Assembly (NCBI RefSeq): GCF_002209485.1
Contig: NZ_NJIX01000001.1
Span: forward strand, 1-64,000
DNA length: 64,000 nucleotides
From: Achromobacter sp. HZ34
GTDB lineage: Bacteria > Pseudomonadota > Gammaproteobacteria > Burkholderiales > Burkholderiaceae_B
Direction: 5' to 3'
The translations under genes and the position numbers were made by a program. Positions 28,201 through 36,149 of this stretch are shown here, piece by piece. Each line of letters starts with the position of its first letter. Position 1 is the stretch's first letter. The notes beneath the pieces were generated by a model, which ran no database searches, was not told where the DNA came from, and saw only the letters and a program-made list of their open reading frames with translations.

Positions 28201-31200
28201 TGCAGGGCACCAACGACAACCCGGTGATCAGCAACACCAGCGTGAGCACCGGTACGGTCATCGAAGACGACATCGCGCACAACAAGGCCACCGGCCAGCT
28301 GGTCGCTACCGACGTCGATACGGGCGACCACCTGACGTGGGGCTTCGTGGCCGGCAAGAACGGCGCCGGCGCCTACGGCAGCCTGACCATTGGCGACAAT
28401 GGCCAGTGGACCTACACCATCGACAACACCAAGACCCAGTCGTTGGGCGATGGCGTGTCCAAGACCGAGACCTTCAACGTCCAGGTCAGCGACGGTCACG
28501 GCGGCGTGGTGCCGCAGACCATCACGGTCACCGTGCAAGGCACCAACGACAACCCGGTAATCAGCAACACCAGCGTGACCACCGGTACGGTTATCGAAGA
28601 CGACAGCGCGCACAACAAGGCTACCGGCCAACTGGTCGCTACCGACGTCGATACGGGTGACCACCTGACGTGGGGCTTCGTCGCCGGCAAGAACGGCGCC
28701 GGCGCCTACGGCAGCCTGACCATTGGCGACAATGGCCAGTGGACCTACACGATCGACAACACCAAGACCCAGTCGTTGGGCGACGGCGTGTCCAAGACCG
28801 AGACGTTCAACGTCCAGGTCAGCGACGGCCACGGCGGCGTGGTGCCGCAGACCATCACGGTCACGGTGCAAGGCACCAACGACAACCCGGTAATCAGTAA
28901 CACCAGCGTGACCACCGGTACGGTCATCGAAGACGACAGCGCGCACAACAAGGCTACCGGCCAACTGGTTGCTACCGACGTCGATACGGGCGACCACCTG
29001 ACGTGGGGCTTCGTGGCTGGCAAGAACGGCGCCGGCGCCTACGGCAGCCTGACCATTGGCGACAATGGCCAGTGGACCTACACGATCGACAACACCAAGA
29101 CCCAGTCGTTGGGCGATGGCGTGTCCAAGACCGAGACCTTCAACGTCCAGGTCAGCGACGGTCACGGCGGTGTGGTGCCGCAGACCATCACGGTCACCGT
29201 GCAAGGCACCAACGACAACCCGATAATCAGCAACACCAGCGTGACCACCGGTACGGTTATCGAAGACGACAGCGCCCATAATAAATTCACGGGCCAGATG
29301 TCCGCCTCTGATGTCGATACGGGCGACAATCTCACGTGGTCGCAGATTGCCGACAATAACGGCGGCGGCAAGTACGGTACGTTCTCGATCACCGCCAATG
29401 GCCAGTGGACCTACACGGTCGACAACAGCAAGGTGCAGGCACTCAGTAGTTCCGACCAGGTACACGAGAAGTTCACGGTCCAGGTCAGCGACGGCCACGG
29501 CGGCTTCGACACGAAGGTGGTGGACGTGACGGTGCAGGGCACCAACGATGCGCCCACCGCAGCGGATGGGTCGGCCAACTTGACTGTCGGTTCGACGCAC
29601 ACGTTCACCACCAGCGAGTTCTCCTTCTCGGACGGCGCAGGCGAGCACGACAGTCTGCAGAATGTGATCATCACTCGCGTTCCTGACAGCGGCTCGCTGA
29701 CCCTGAACGGCGACCCCGTTCACGCTGGCCAGAGCATTTCCGCCAGCGAAATCGGGGCCGGCCACCTGGTCTACACGCCAGCGGCTGGTGGCGGCGATGC
29801 TTCCTTCGGCTTCCAGGTGCAGGACAATGGCGGCACCGCCAACGGTGGCCATGACACGTCGGATACCTATACGTTCAACCTGGCAACCGACGGCGTGGTG
29901 AACGGCAGCAATACCGGCACCAGTGTCATCAACGGCGGTTCGGGCAACGACATCATCGTCGGCGACCAGGGCGGTACGAACACCATCATCGTTCCCGGCA
30001 AGAACTACAACGTGGCCCTGGTGATCGACCATTCGGGCAGTATGGGCGACAGCGCCGATGGCACGCGGAACGGTGACAGCCGTCTTGAAATCGTCCAGGA
30101 TGCATTGCTCAACCTGCTCAAAACGCTGGACACGCACAACGGCGGTGTGGTCAATGTCGCGTTGATCGGTTTCGGCGACAACGCCGACAAGACCATCACT
30201 GTCGATAACTTGACCGTCGACAACGTCAAGACGTTGATCGATGCCATCAAGGCGTTGACGGATACTGGCAACACCAACTACGAAGCGGCATTCAACGCTG
30301 CTGTGAAGTGGTTCAATGCGGAGGCAAGCGCAGGTCACACTGGCGCCAACTACGAAAACATTACGTACTTCCTGACCGACGGCGAGCCGACACGCTACAT
30401 CGACGACAAGGGCAATGTCGCGGGCAGCAATGACAGCGACCAGACCATCATGCAGGAGTCGATCAATGCCTTCCAGGGATTGAGCAACATCAGCCAGGTG
30501 CACGCCATCGGTATCGGCGACGGCATCAGCGAGGATTACCTGAAGTACTTCGACAACACGGTGACTGGCGGCACGCAGAATTCAACCATCACGTTCGGTT
30601 CGACAACTTCGACGTTGGGTAATTTCGAGAACAGCAGCGGCTTGAATAACGTCAAGAACTGGACGACCGACAGCGTCACTTCGTCGAGCGCTATCAAGAC
30701 GGTTACGGACGGGTTCATCTTTACGAACACCTACGCCGCGTTGACCGATACTTACCAGACGACCGGCGCCCAGAACGCTTCCACGGTAACCACTTCGCAG
30801 ATCACGCTGAGCGGCCCCAGCAAGCTGCAATTCGATCTGGAAACCGCCGGCTTCACCTCTGGCGATCGCTACACCTGGACCGTAATGCAGAACGTCAATG
30901 GCGTGTGGACCGCTACCACCATGACCGGTACGGGCACGACGGGGCTGAATAGCTGGAAGACGATCACGACCGACATGCTCGGTGCTGGCCAGTACAAGCT
31001 GCAGTTCTCGGTACTGGACAACAGCCGCAGCGGGGCATCTGCGCAGTTGCTGATCGACAATATCCAGGCCGTGGTCTACGCTGCCATCACTGCACCTGCG
31101 GGCGATGTGGACATCGTGCACAAGGGTTCGGACCTCGACACCGCCCTGCAGGGCGGCAGCACGTCGCACGATCCGGCGCCGGTCAACGGCGACACCATCA

Positions 31201-32003
31201 ACGGCGGTGACGGCAACGACATCATCTTCGGTGACACGATCAATACCGACAGCCTGGCGTGGGCCGGCCATGCGGCGGGTACGCATGACGGGCAGGGAAT
31301 GCAGGGCCTGATCGACTACCTGACGGCGACCACTGGCCATGCGCCGACGGAAGCGGACGTCTACCAAGCCATCCAGAACAGCATCAACCCGGCTACCGGT
31401 GCCAGCACCTTCGATGTCGCGGGTGATACCCGCGGTGGCGATGACGTCATCCACGGCGGCAACGGCAACGACATCATCTTCGGCCAGGGCGGCAACGACG
31501 ACCTGTACGGTGACGCCGGCAACGACATCATCTACGGCGGCGAAGGCAACGACACCCTGCACGGCGGTGCCGGCAACGATGTCCTGTTCGGTGGCAACGG
31601 CAACGACATCCTGATCGGCGGCCAGGGCGATGACATCCTGGTCGGCGGCGCGGGCAGCGACACCTTCAAGTGGGAGTTGAACGACCAGGGTACGGTGGCG
31701 CATCCGGCGGTGGACACGATCAAGGACTTCTCGACGGCCCTGCCTTCGGCCGGCGGCGATGTCCTGGATGTGGCCGGCCTGCTGCACAACCCGGCCGATG
31801 GTGACCTGAGCAAGTTCCTGCACTTCACCAAGGACGGCGCCAACACGGTCATCCAGGTAAGTACGACCGGCCAGGTGGCCACGGGCTTCGACCAGAAGAT
31901 CGTGCTGGAAGGGGTCGACCTGACCAACGGTGGTGCGCTGAAGAACGACCAGGCGATCATCAACGATCTGCTGCAGAAGAACAAGCTGCACGGTCACGAC
32001 TGA
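22269..32003 (+). CDS. Giant LapA/BrtA-like VCBS/VWA/RTX adhesin (copy B), 3244 aa
   Basis: Complete type I-secreted biofilm adhesin. Residues 1-115 form a retention module (VVTQVTGRAWIRNADGSL) that in LapA anchors the protein in the outer membrane. It ends at a LapG-type site, TAA at residues 112-114, before a Gly-rich linker. About 20 VCBS/cadherin-like repeats follow to about residue 2440. A cadherin-like segment, an RTX-like GGSGNDIIVGD, and a von Willebrand A domain come next (MIDAS DHSGSM at 2587-2592, TNYEAAF, TDGEPT). A beta-rich domain (about 2770-2940), about ten RTX nonapeptides (31190-31670) and a type I secretion C-terminus end the protein. ATG follows CCGGAGC. The gene lies between the LuxR and lapG genes, so exporter, substrate, protease and receptor form one locus. 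Confidence 0.96.
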   Translation: MANTQPAVVTQVTGRAWIRNADGSLTELHVGSRVPADSDVVTAGGATVALQVNDGLPLVIGENRDVSFNADMAGQPVDPKEASVAPPQGTESDRLLAALNSGQDPFDNLEPTAALISGGGDGGGSSFVRLARVVESTTPLDLVNGVSAAPAVNVGIADAASSTTALNDAPNAADDAQATTERATVSGNILTNDTDPNGDALAIVSVGTATMVTGGVTVAGSNGGTFTVFADGSYVFNPGDAFHQLAAGQSATSSVSYTVTDPFGATSTANLTVTINGLNDAPTSTALAAQNAVDAQNSVNLNVSGNFADVDNGDRLTFSATGLPPGLTIDPVTGVISGNIDHSASQGGDHGVYTVIVTATDLLGATSSQTFTWNITNPAPTALGDAGTATQDGGIEVSAANGVLRNDTDPDGDPLSVGAVNGNTSLVGQAVAGDHGGSFTLNADGSYTFNPGEDFKALHGGESATTSITYTVTDGEGGTSTATLTVTVNGADDVAVITPEGDSGDHGAVKEDGVLETAGKLNVVDPDAGEAAFQVQTNAAGQHGTFSIDADGNWHYALNNDDAKVQALAAGEQLTETFTVRSIDGTTSTVTVTIDGTNDKPTVSGEAAGGVTEDGAQTATGQLTVADVDTSDTHTWAVQGDGKGAYGSFTIDAATGQWTYIIDNDAAQKLTSSDAIKETYTVQVDDGHGGVTTQDVTVTIQGTDDGAIVSPHEDGADAGAVQEDTTLTAGGKLDVVDPDAGQAAFHAQTDTAGKYGTFSVDADGNWSYKLTNDAANVQALAAGQTETEVFQVTTIDGTTADITVTVVGTNDDPVIAGPAAGSVKEDGTKTATGQLTVSDVDVGDTHTWSTVGDTKGTYGTFSVDANGKWTYTLDNKAAQALTSADAIQETYKVQVADNHGGTTVQEVTVTIQGTDDTAIVKPHGLLDGYGLTTEDLIKSTSGKLDVTDPDAGQAVFQVQKDTAGTYGVFSIDASGKWTYVLNNDAANVQALGLGETKTEKFTVASADGTTAQVTVYVVGTNDAPVISGQATGAVQEDVLKSATGQLVATDVDAHDGASWSVFLGGKGAYGSLAIDSSGKWTYTLDNAAAQKLGAADTATEKFTVVVSDGNGGLDTQTVTITVQGTNDAAVITGTKIGTVVEDGVLGASGKLNVTDVDQGQSSFEAQTNVATDHGTFSIDAKGNWTFTLNNANGDVQALGSTEHLTETITVKSFDGTESQIVVTIQGTNDLPVISGEAVGTVKEDDIKSVTGQLNVSDVDTHDTHTWSVVGAGTGTYGTFTVDPATGQWTYKLDNAAAQELTSKDSITETYKVEVEDSSGGKTYQDVTVTIQGTDDAAIITPHGPVGDYGAVVEDGKHQEAGGKLDVVDPDKGEAVFQVQGGTAGTYGTFTIDANGNWHYSLNNASDAVQGLSEGQLVKDQFTVHSADGTPSQVTILITGTNDAPVIGGTAVGTVVEDKVYSIDGQLTVTDVDLLDTHTWSVNGDGKGAYGSFAVNETTGKWTYTLDNAAAQSLGEGKTATEYYYVQVSDGQGGVDTQKVTITIEGTNDAAVITPHLTGDDKGTVVEDGGLFTGGWTGGNLDVKDVDTGESSFQTQDNVKTDHGTFSIGATGVWTYVLNSSDPTVQALAAGQKMSETITVHSADGTASQVVVTIVGTNDNPVIGGVVTGNTVEDTIKTATGQLSVSDVDTTDTHTWTVLGGGKGTYGSISVDGDGKWTYTLDDKASQSLGEGKTATEYYYVQVSDGHGGYDTEKVTITIEGKNDPAEIFPHRAGDDKGSVTEDGGYSGVRASGDLDVKDADAGEAVFQKQTNVTTDHGTFSIDASGSWNYVLNNSDSAVQALGVGKSMTDVITVKSADGTESQVVITINGTNDTPVISNTSVTTGAVIEDSVTHDKATGQLVATDVDTGDHLTWGFVAGKNGAGAYGSLTIGDNGQWTYTIDNTKTQSLGDGVSKTETFNVQVSDGHGGVVPQTITVTVQGTNDNPVISNTSVSTGTVIEDDIAHNKATGQLVATDVDTGDHLTWGFVAGKNGAGAYGSLTIGDNGQWTYTIDNTKTQSLGDGVSKTETFNVQVSDGHGGVVPQTITVTVQGTNDNPVISNTSVTTGTVIEDDSAHNKATGQLVATDVDTGDHLTWGFVAGKNGAGAYGSLTIGDNGQWTYTIDNTKTQSLGDGVSKTETFNVQVSDGHGGVVPQTITVTVQGTNDNPVISNTSVTTGTVIEDDSAHNKATGQLVATDVDTGDHLTWGFVAGKNGAGAYGSLTIGDNGQWTYTIDNTKTQSLGDGVSKTETFNVQVSDGHGGVVPQTITVTVQGTNDNPIISNTSVTTGTVIEDDSAHNKFTGQMSASDVDTGDNLTWSQIADNNGGGKYGTFSITANGQWTYTVDNSKVQALSSSDQVHEKFTVQVSDGHGGFDTKVVDVTVQGTNDAPTAADGSANLTVGSTHTFTTSEFSFSDGAGEHDSLQNVIITRVPDSGSLTLNGDPVHAGQSISASEIGAGHLVYTPAAGGGDASFGFQVQDNGGTANGGHDTSDTYTFNLATDGVVNGSNTGTSVINGGSGNDIIVGDQGGTNTIIVPGKNYNVALVIDHSGSMGDSADGTRNGDSRLEIVQDALLNLLKTLDTHNGGVVNVALIGFGDNADKTITVDNLTVDNVKTLIDAIKALTDTGNTNYEAAFNAAVKWFNAEASAGHTGANYENITYFLTDGEPTRYIDDKGNVAGSNDSDQTIMQESINAFQGLSNISQVHAIGIGDGISEDYLKYFDNTVTGGTQNSTITFGSTTSTLGNFENSSGLNNVKNWTTDSVTSSSAIKTVTDGFIFTNTYAALTDTYQTTGAQNASTVTTSQITLSGPSKLQFDLETAGFTSGDRYTWTVMQNVNGVWTATTMTGTGTTGLNSWKTITTDMLGAGQYKLQFSVLDNSRSGASAQLLIDNIQAVVYAAITAPAGDVDIVHKGSDLDTALQGGSTSHDPAPVNGDTINGGDGNDIIFGDTINTDSLAWAGHAAGTHDGQGMQGLIDYLTATTGHAPTEADVYQAIQNSINPATGASTFDVAGDTRGGDDVIHGGNGNDIIFGQGGNDDLYGDAGNDIIYGGEGNDTLHGGAGNDVLFGGNGNDILIGGQGDDILVGGAGSDTFKWELNDQGTVAHPAVDTIKDFSTALPSAGGDVLDVAGLLHNPADGDLSKFLHFTKDGANTVIQVSTTGQVATGFDQKIVLEGVDLTNGGALKNDQAIINDLLQKNKLHGHD
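22602..22610 (+). other. Predicted LapG cleavage site in adhesin B
   Basis: Codons 112-114 encode Thr-Ala-Ala within the context PTAALISGGG, at the end of the retention module. LapG of Pseudomonas cuts between the two Ala residues of a TAAG motif at a very similar distance from the N-terminus. Here Leu replaces Gly in the following position. The cut is predicted between Ala113 and Ala114. Confidence 0.75.
27894..29225 (+). repeat. Four near-identical 333-bp tandem repeats in adhesin B
   Basis: Units start at 27894, 28227, 28560 and 28893, at the codons for ISNTSV. Each encodes a 111-residue VCBS domain, ending in GTNDNPVI or similar. The second to fourth are almost identical in DNA, whereas the upstream VCBS repeats of the same gene are diverged. 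A fifth unit from 29226 diverges after about 20 codons. The pattern indicates recent expansion by unequal recombination. Confidence 0.92.
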
Positions 32004-32072
32004 TGTAAGGCAGTATCCGGGCGTTGTCTTGCGATTTGCAGGGCGATGCCCGGAGTTACGCTCCGTTGTACG

Positions 32073-32756
32073 ATGCCTAGCCTCCTCCGTCCGCGCGCCG
32101 CCTTCGCCTTGTGCTGGATGGCCTTGATCTGCCTGGTCTGCGGCTGGGGGATGAGCGGTGCGCTGGAGCTGGACAGCCACAAGCTGGAAAGCCTGGCGGC
32201 CAGCCGGTATGGCGCAAAGGGCGCCGAGCGGGTGGCGTCCTGGCTGCAACTGCTCCAGGAAGACCGCGACATGGCGGAGCCCGACAAGCTGGCCAGCGTC
32301 AATGATTTCTGGAACCGGCGTGTCATGCAGGCCGAGGACCAGGTCGTGTGGGGTGTGCCCGACTATTGGGCCACACCGCTGGAAGCCCTGGGCAAGGGCG
32401 CTGGCGACTGCGAAGACTACGTCATCGGCAAGTATTTCTCCCTGATCAAGCTGGGTGTACCCACCAGCAAGCTGCGTTTCGTCTATGTGCGGGCGCGCGT
32501 CGGCGGTCCGGAAAGCACCGAGCAAGTGGCGCATATGGTGCTGGGCTATTACCCGGCCCCCGATGCCATGCCTTTGGTGCTGGACAGCCTGGTGTCCGGC
32601 ATCCTGCCGGCCTCGCAACGGCGCGATCTGGTTCCCATCTTCAGTTTCAATGCCGACGGCGTCTACGTCGACGGCAAGCAAGCCGCGCCGGTCGACCGTA
32701 TCGGTCGCTGGCGCAATCTGCTGCAGCGCATGGAGCGCGAAGGCATCCGACCGTAA
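32073..32756 (+). CDS. lapG: LapG-type periplasmic cysteine protease (copy B)
   Basis: 227-aa paralogue of the protease at 12695, nearly identical in the C-terminal half. The triad Cys113, His154 and Asp171 is in the same positions (GAGDCEDY, VAHMVLGYY, PLVLDSLV). Start chosen to align with copy A (MPSLLRPRAAFALCW); an in-frame ATG nine codons upstream is possible but adds nothing to the signal. It begins 69 nt after the adhesin B stop codon and is followed by lapD after 18 nt. Whether the two LapG proteins cut both adhesins cannot be judged from sequence. Confidence 0.95.
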   Translation: MPSLLRPRAAFALCWMALICLVCGWGMSGALELDSHKLESLAASRYGAKGAERVASWLQLLQEDRDMAEPDKLASVNDFWNRRVMQAEDQVVWGVPDYWATPLEALGKGAGDCEDYVIGKYFSLIKLGVPTSKLRFVYVRARVGGPESTEQVAHMVLGYYPAPDAMPLVLDSLVSGILPASQRRDLVPIFSFNADGVYVDGKQAAPVDRIGRWRNLLQRMEREGIRP

Positions 32757-32774
32757 GCCCGCGGGAAGCGAATC

Positions 32775-34748
32775 ATGTCCATCCTCCGACAACTTCTTTT
32801 GAGCATCACGCTGGCCATCGCCATCATCCTGTTGGGAACGTTGGCGCTGAGCGTGACCGCCGCGCGCGACTATCTTTCGGGGCAGTTGCAGGTGCAGAGC
32901 AACGATGCGGCGGTGTCGCTGGCGTTGTCGCTGTCGCAGCCGGCCAACAGCGATCGCATCACGCAAGGACTGCTGGTGTCCGCGCTGTTCGATGGAGGGC
33001 ATTTTTCCCTGGTCAAGCTGACGGACCCCCAGGGCAAGGTCGTCATCGAACGCAGCACGGAGACGACCGCTGCCGTGCCGGGCTGGTTCCAGCGCCTGGT
33101 GCCGCTGTCGAACAAGTCGGCCACGCACGTGGTGACGGACGGCTGGCGGCAGTTGGGCGAAGTGACGCTGACGGCCACTGATATCTACGCCTGGGAAACG
33201 CTGTGGGGCAGCAGCTTGCGCATGATCGTGCTGGTGATCTCGGCGGGCGCGGTGTGGGCGCTGTTTGCCTTTGCGCTGGTGCGCTGGATCGAAAAGCGCC
33301 TGCTGGCCGAGGTGGGCGAGCAGATGCGCGCCATCGGGCGCGGCCAGTGGGGGCAGCATCTGGCGCCGCGGGTGGCGGAGTTCAGCGGCATCACCGACGC
33401 ACTGAACCAGACGCGCGAACAGCTGCGCGCCAGTGCGGATGAGCAGAACGCCAAGATCGAATCGTTGCAGATCGAGGTCAACCAGGACCCAGTGACGGGC
33501 CTGGCCAATCGCAAGTACTTCATCAACGAATTCCTGCGGGAGCTGGACCCGGACCGTGCGTTGACGGGGGCGGGCGCCGCCATGCCGGGCGGGCATATCC
33601 TGGTGTTCCGCCAGCGCGACCTGGGCGCCATCAATCGCCACATGCCGCGCGAGTTCGTCGACCAATGGCTGCGCACGCTGGTCGATCGCCTGCGCGCCAT
33701 GCTGGAGAACATGCAGGTGGGCGAGCCCGTGCTGGCGCGCTTGAACGGGTCGGACTTCGCGCTGTTGCTGGCGCATTGCTCGGCACCCAAGGCCATCATG
33801 GTGGCCGAGCGTTTGCGGGCGGAACTGCGCGCGGCCAGGATACCGGTGGGCGAGGGCGGACTGTGCCGCTGGGTGCAGGCCCTTGCCGACTATGCGCCGG
33901 GCGCGCAGGTGGGTGATCTGCTGGGACGCCTGGACTATGCCTTGATGCGTGGCGAGAGTTCGGGCGACGATCACGTGCAGCTGACGTCGGACGATGAGCC
34001 CATGTTGTCGGCGAATAGCGAATCGTCGTGGCGCCAGGTTATTACGGCCGGCATCGAGCGCGAGCGTTTCACCCTGTCCCTGCAACCGCTGTCTTTCCTG
34101 GACGGGCAGTTGTTACGGCAGGAGGCGACGTTGATGCTGCATAGCGAAGATGCGTCCGAACCGATTCCGGCGAAGCTGTTCATCCCGGCGGCGATCCGCC
34201 TGGATTTGTCGGCCGACTGCGATATCCAGGCGGTGCGCCTGGCCTTGAGCTGGCTGACGATGAACCAGGGCGAATTGACCGTGCGGCTGTCGATGCCTTC
34301 ACTGGGACATCAGAACTTCCTGCTGCAGCTGGAACGCATGTTGGCGGAGAAGCGCACGCAGGCCGGCAGGCTGCTGGTGGAAATCGATGCGCACGCCTTG
34401 GTGGAGCGCCATGCCGAGGTGGTGGCGCTATGCCGCGTGGCGGCGAAGTCGGGGATGCGGGTAGGGGTGCGGCGCCTGGCGCAGCAGTTCAATGCCTTGA
34501 GCCAGCTGCACAATCTGCAGCTGGCTTATGTGAAGCTGGGCGGCGGGTTCGTCGGCGGCATGGCGCACAGCATAGGCAGCCAGCAATTGACCGTATCGGT
34601 GCTGGAGACCGCGCGTGCCTTGAATATCGCCGTCTATGCCGAGGATGTGCCGGATGCCGTGACGCGCAATATCCTGGCCAACCTGGGAATCAATATCATG
34701 AGCGGACCGGGGTTGCAGCAGCGGCCCGATGCGGGGATGGTGGCCTGA
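32775..34748 (+). CDS. lapD: LapD-type c-di-GMP receptor, degenerate GGDEF-EAL (copy B)
   Basis: 657-aa paralogue of the receptor at 13397. It has the same layout: TM helix, periplasmic LapG-binding domain, TM helix, HAMP, GGDEF with NGSDF in place of the signature, and EAL reading EATLML. The first 60 residues and the HAMP region are almost identical to copy A. Differences concentrate in the EAL part (for example LLQLERMLAEKRTQ instead of LAQLERLVSGRPGQ). Expected to bind c-di-GMP and sequester LapG. Last gene of operon B, convergent with the exonuclease gene. Confidence 0.94.
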   Translation: MSILRQLLLSITLAIAIILLGTLALSVTAARDYLSGQLQVQSNDAAVSLALSLSQPANSDRITQGLLVSALFDGGHFSLVKLTDPQGKVVIERSTETTAAVPGWFQRLVPLSNKSATHVVTDGWRQLGEVTLTATDIYAWETLWGSSLRMIVLVISAGAVWALFAFALVRWIEKRLLAEVGEQMRAIGRGQWGQHLAPRVAEFSGITDALNQTREQLRASADEQNAKIESLQIEVNQDPVTGLANRKYFINEFLRELDPDRALTGAGAAMPGGHILVFRQRDLGAINRHMPREFVDQWLRTLVDRLRAMLENMQVGEPVLARLNGSDFALLLAHCSAPKAIMVAERLRAELRAARIPVGEGGLCRWVQALADYAPGAQVGDLLGRLDYALMRGESSGDDHVQLTSDDEPMLSANSESSWRQVITAGIERERFTLSLQPLSFLDGQLLRQEATLMLHSEDASEPIPAKLFIPAAIRLDLSADCDIQAVRLALSWLTMNQGELTVRLSMPSLGHQNFLLQLERMLAEKRTQAGRLLVEIDAHALVERHAEVVALCRVAAKSGMRVGVRRLAQQFNALSQLHNLQLAYVKLGGGFVGGMAHSIGSQQLTVSVLETARALNIAVYAEDVPDAVTRNILANLGINIMSGPGLQQRPDAGMVA

Positions 34749-34822
34749 GGCGGCGGTCCGCGCCGGCGGCGCGGGTTCCCGCTCGGGGTCGTGCTGCCCC
34801 GACGTCATGGCGGGGGGCTTCT

Positions 34823-35602
34823 TTAATCTTTCAGCGTGGCGATGACCGGCGCGTGGTCGGAGGGCTGGGGATTGCCGCGCGGCGCTTTGTCCACCACGCA
34901 TGCGGTGCAGTCCTGCGCCAGGGCATTCGACAGCAGCACATGGTCGATACGCAGCCCCGCGTTGCGGCGAAAGCCCATCATCCGATAGTCCCACCACGAG
35001 AAGGTTTTCTCCGGCTGTTCGAACAGCCGGAAGGAATCGACCAGGCCCAGGTCGATCAGGGCAAAGAAGGCGTCCCGCTCGGGCGCGGACACCAGCACCT
35101 GGCCTTCCCATTTGGCGGGATCGTGTACGTCGGCGTCGGCCGGCGCCACGTTGTAATCGCCCAGCACCGCCAGGCGCGGATGCAGGTCCAGTTCGCCCTT
35201 GAGCCATTCATGCATGGCGGCGAACCAGCGCAACTTGTACTCGTACTTGTCTGTTCCCACGGCCTGGCCGTTGGGGCAGTAGGCGCAGATGATGCGGATA
35301 TCGCCGCCGGGTGCCGGCACCGTCAGCGCCAGCACGCGCTGCTGCGGATCTTCCAGTCCCGGGATGTTGCGGACCATCCCCGTCCCGGCCTGCCGCGACA
35401 GAATCGCCACCCCGTTATAAGTCTTTTGCCCCGCCCACACCGCGTGATAGCCGGCCTGCGTAAACGCTTCCACCGGGAACTTGTCGTCGGTCAGCTTCAA
35501 TTCCTGCAAACAGAGCACATCGACCGGATTGGCCTGCAGCCATTCGAGGACTTGCGGAAGACGGACGTTGAGGGAGTTGATGTTCCAGGTGGCGAGTTGC
35601 AT
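34823..35602 (-). CDS. xthA: Exodeoxyribonuclease III
   Basis: 259-aa Mg-dependent AP endonuclease / 3'-5' exonuclease of base excision repair. Key residues of the family are visible: Asn7 (TWNINSLN), Glu34 (LQELKL), Asp149 and Asn151 (LGDYNVAP) and His250 near the C-terminus (PSDHAPV). The length is typical. It lies 108 bp downstream, on the same strand, of a small gene with a LexA box, so it may be co-transcribed with an SOS-controlled gene. It is convergent with lapD copy B. Confidence 0.96.
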   Translation of the reverse strand: MQLATWNINSLNVRLPQVLEWLQANPVDVLCLQELKLTDDKFPVEAFTQAGYHAVWAGQKTYNGVAILSRQAGTGMVRNIPGLEDPQQRVLALTVPAPGGDIRIICAYCPNGQAVGTDKYEYKLRWFAAMHEWLKGELDLHPRLAVLGDYNVAPADADVHDPAKWEGQVLVSAPERDAFFALIDLGLVDSFRLFEQPEKTFSWWDYRMMGFRRNAGLRIDHVLLSNALAQDCTACVVDKAPRGNPQPSDHAPVIATLKD

Positions 35603-35710
35603 GTTTTTTGGTGGATCAAGAGTTCTGGCGGTTTCTGGCCGGTGAGCCAGCGGATGATAACGCGCCTTGGCGCATGCTTCCTTGAACCCAACCGGGCGGG
35701 CAAGCCGCGA

Positions 35711-36043
35711 TCACGCTTGCTTGGGACTGGCGCGCCGTTTGGCGGGGCCGAGCAGGTCGGATTTCAAATCGCCCAGTTCCACGACGCAGGGCTCGATGGA
35801 AAGGGCATTCCTGAAGTCTTCCCAGACGCCGTCCAGGCAACTGTTGGGCTTCTTGAGACTGTCCCGCAGCTGATGAGCAGTCAGGGCGAGGGCGCGCAGG
35901 CGTTTGATTTCGTGGAGCAGGGTCAGGATATCGTCCCAGACTACCTCGTCTTGATAGGAGCAGGGTGCCCGGTCGGCCGACGCCTCGTAACGGGCGCGAA
36001 TCTTGGCCAGGTCGGCAGCGGTGAGGGGCGAACGGAAGGGCAT
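35711..36043 (-). CDS. Unknown 110-aa protein under a LexA box
   Basis: Hypothetical soluble protein. Start chosen at the ATG giving MPFRSPLTAADLAKIRARYE, because the LexA operator ends 13 nt upstream; a longer frame reading through the operator would start inside or before the promoter. The protein is mostly helical (EVVWDDILTLLHEIKRLRALALTAHQLRDSL) and ends in a basic tail (GPAKRRASPKQA). No known domain is recognised. Its position upstream of xthA on the same strand and its operator suggest a DNA-damage-induced role, which is inferred. Confidence 0.75.
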   Translation of the reverse strand: MPFRSPLTAADLAKIRARYEASADRAPCSYQDEVVWDDILTLLHEIKRLRALALTAHQLRDSLKKPNSCLDGVWEDFRNALSIEPCVVELGDLKSDLLGPAKRRASPKQA

Positions 36044-36056
36044 TGCGGCGTCAAAG

Positions 36057-36076
36057 TACTGTACATAAATACAGTA
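36057..36076 (-). promoter_or_regulatory. LexA (SOS) box
   Basis: TACTGTACATAAATACAGTA contains CTGT-N8-ACAG, matching the LexA consensus at every conserved base, including flanking TA on both sides. It lies 13 bp upstream of the ATG at 36043. For a minus-strand promoter, bound LexA would block transcription until DNA damage. No gene starts close by on the plus strand. Confidence 0.85.
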
Positions 36077-36149
36077 TATCTGGCGTGTGCCGTTTGACGT
36101 ACCGCGGATACAAATCAATCGCTGGCCGATTTCCTGATGAGCAAGTCGC

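Noticed and set aside
22086-30503. A 2805-codon open frame on the minus strand, antisense to adhesin B
   Set aside because: It arises because the repetitive GC-rich adhesin codons leave few stop triplets in this antisense frame. Its translation is low-complexity, has no family features and follows the VCBS repeat period.
22269-32003. Long repeats read as a CRISPR array
   Set aside because: The repeats are 333 or 642 bp, coding and in frame, without spacers. They are protein domain repeats.
30582-34085. 1167-codon minus-strand frame across adhesin B end, lapG and lapD
   Set aside because: It is antisense to three recognised genes with conserved catalytic motifs. It has no ribosome binding site or recognisable domain.
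34783-34802. TCGGGG-N8-CCCCGA hairpin between lapD copy B and xthA as a terminator
   Set aside because: The stem is only 6 bp and there is no T-run on either strand. Many such short repeats occur by chance in GC-rich DNA.
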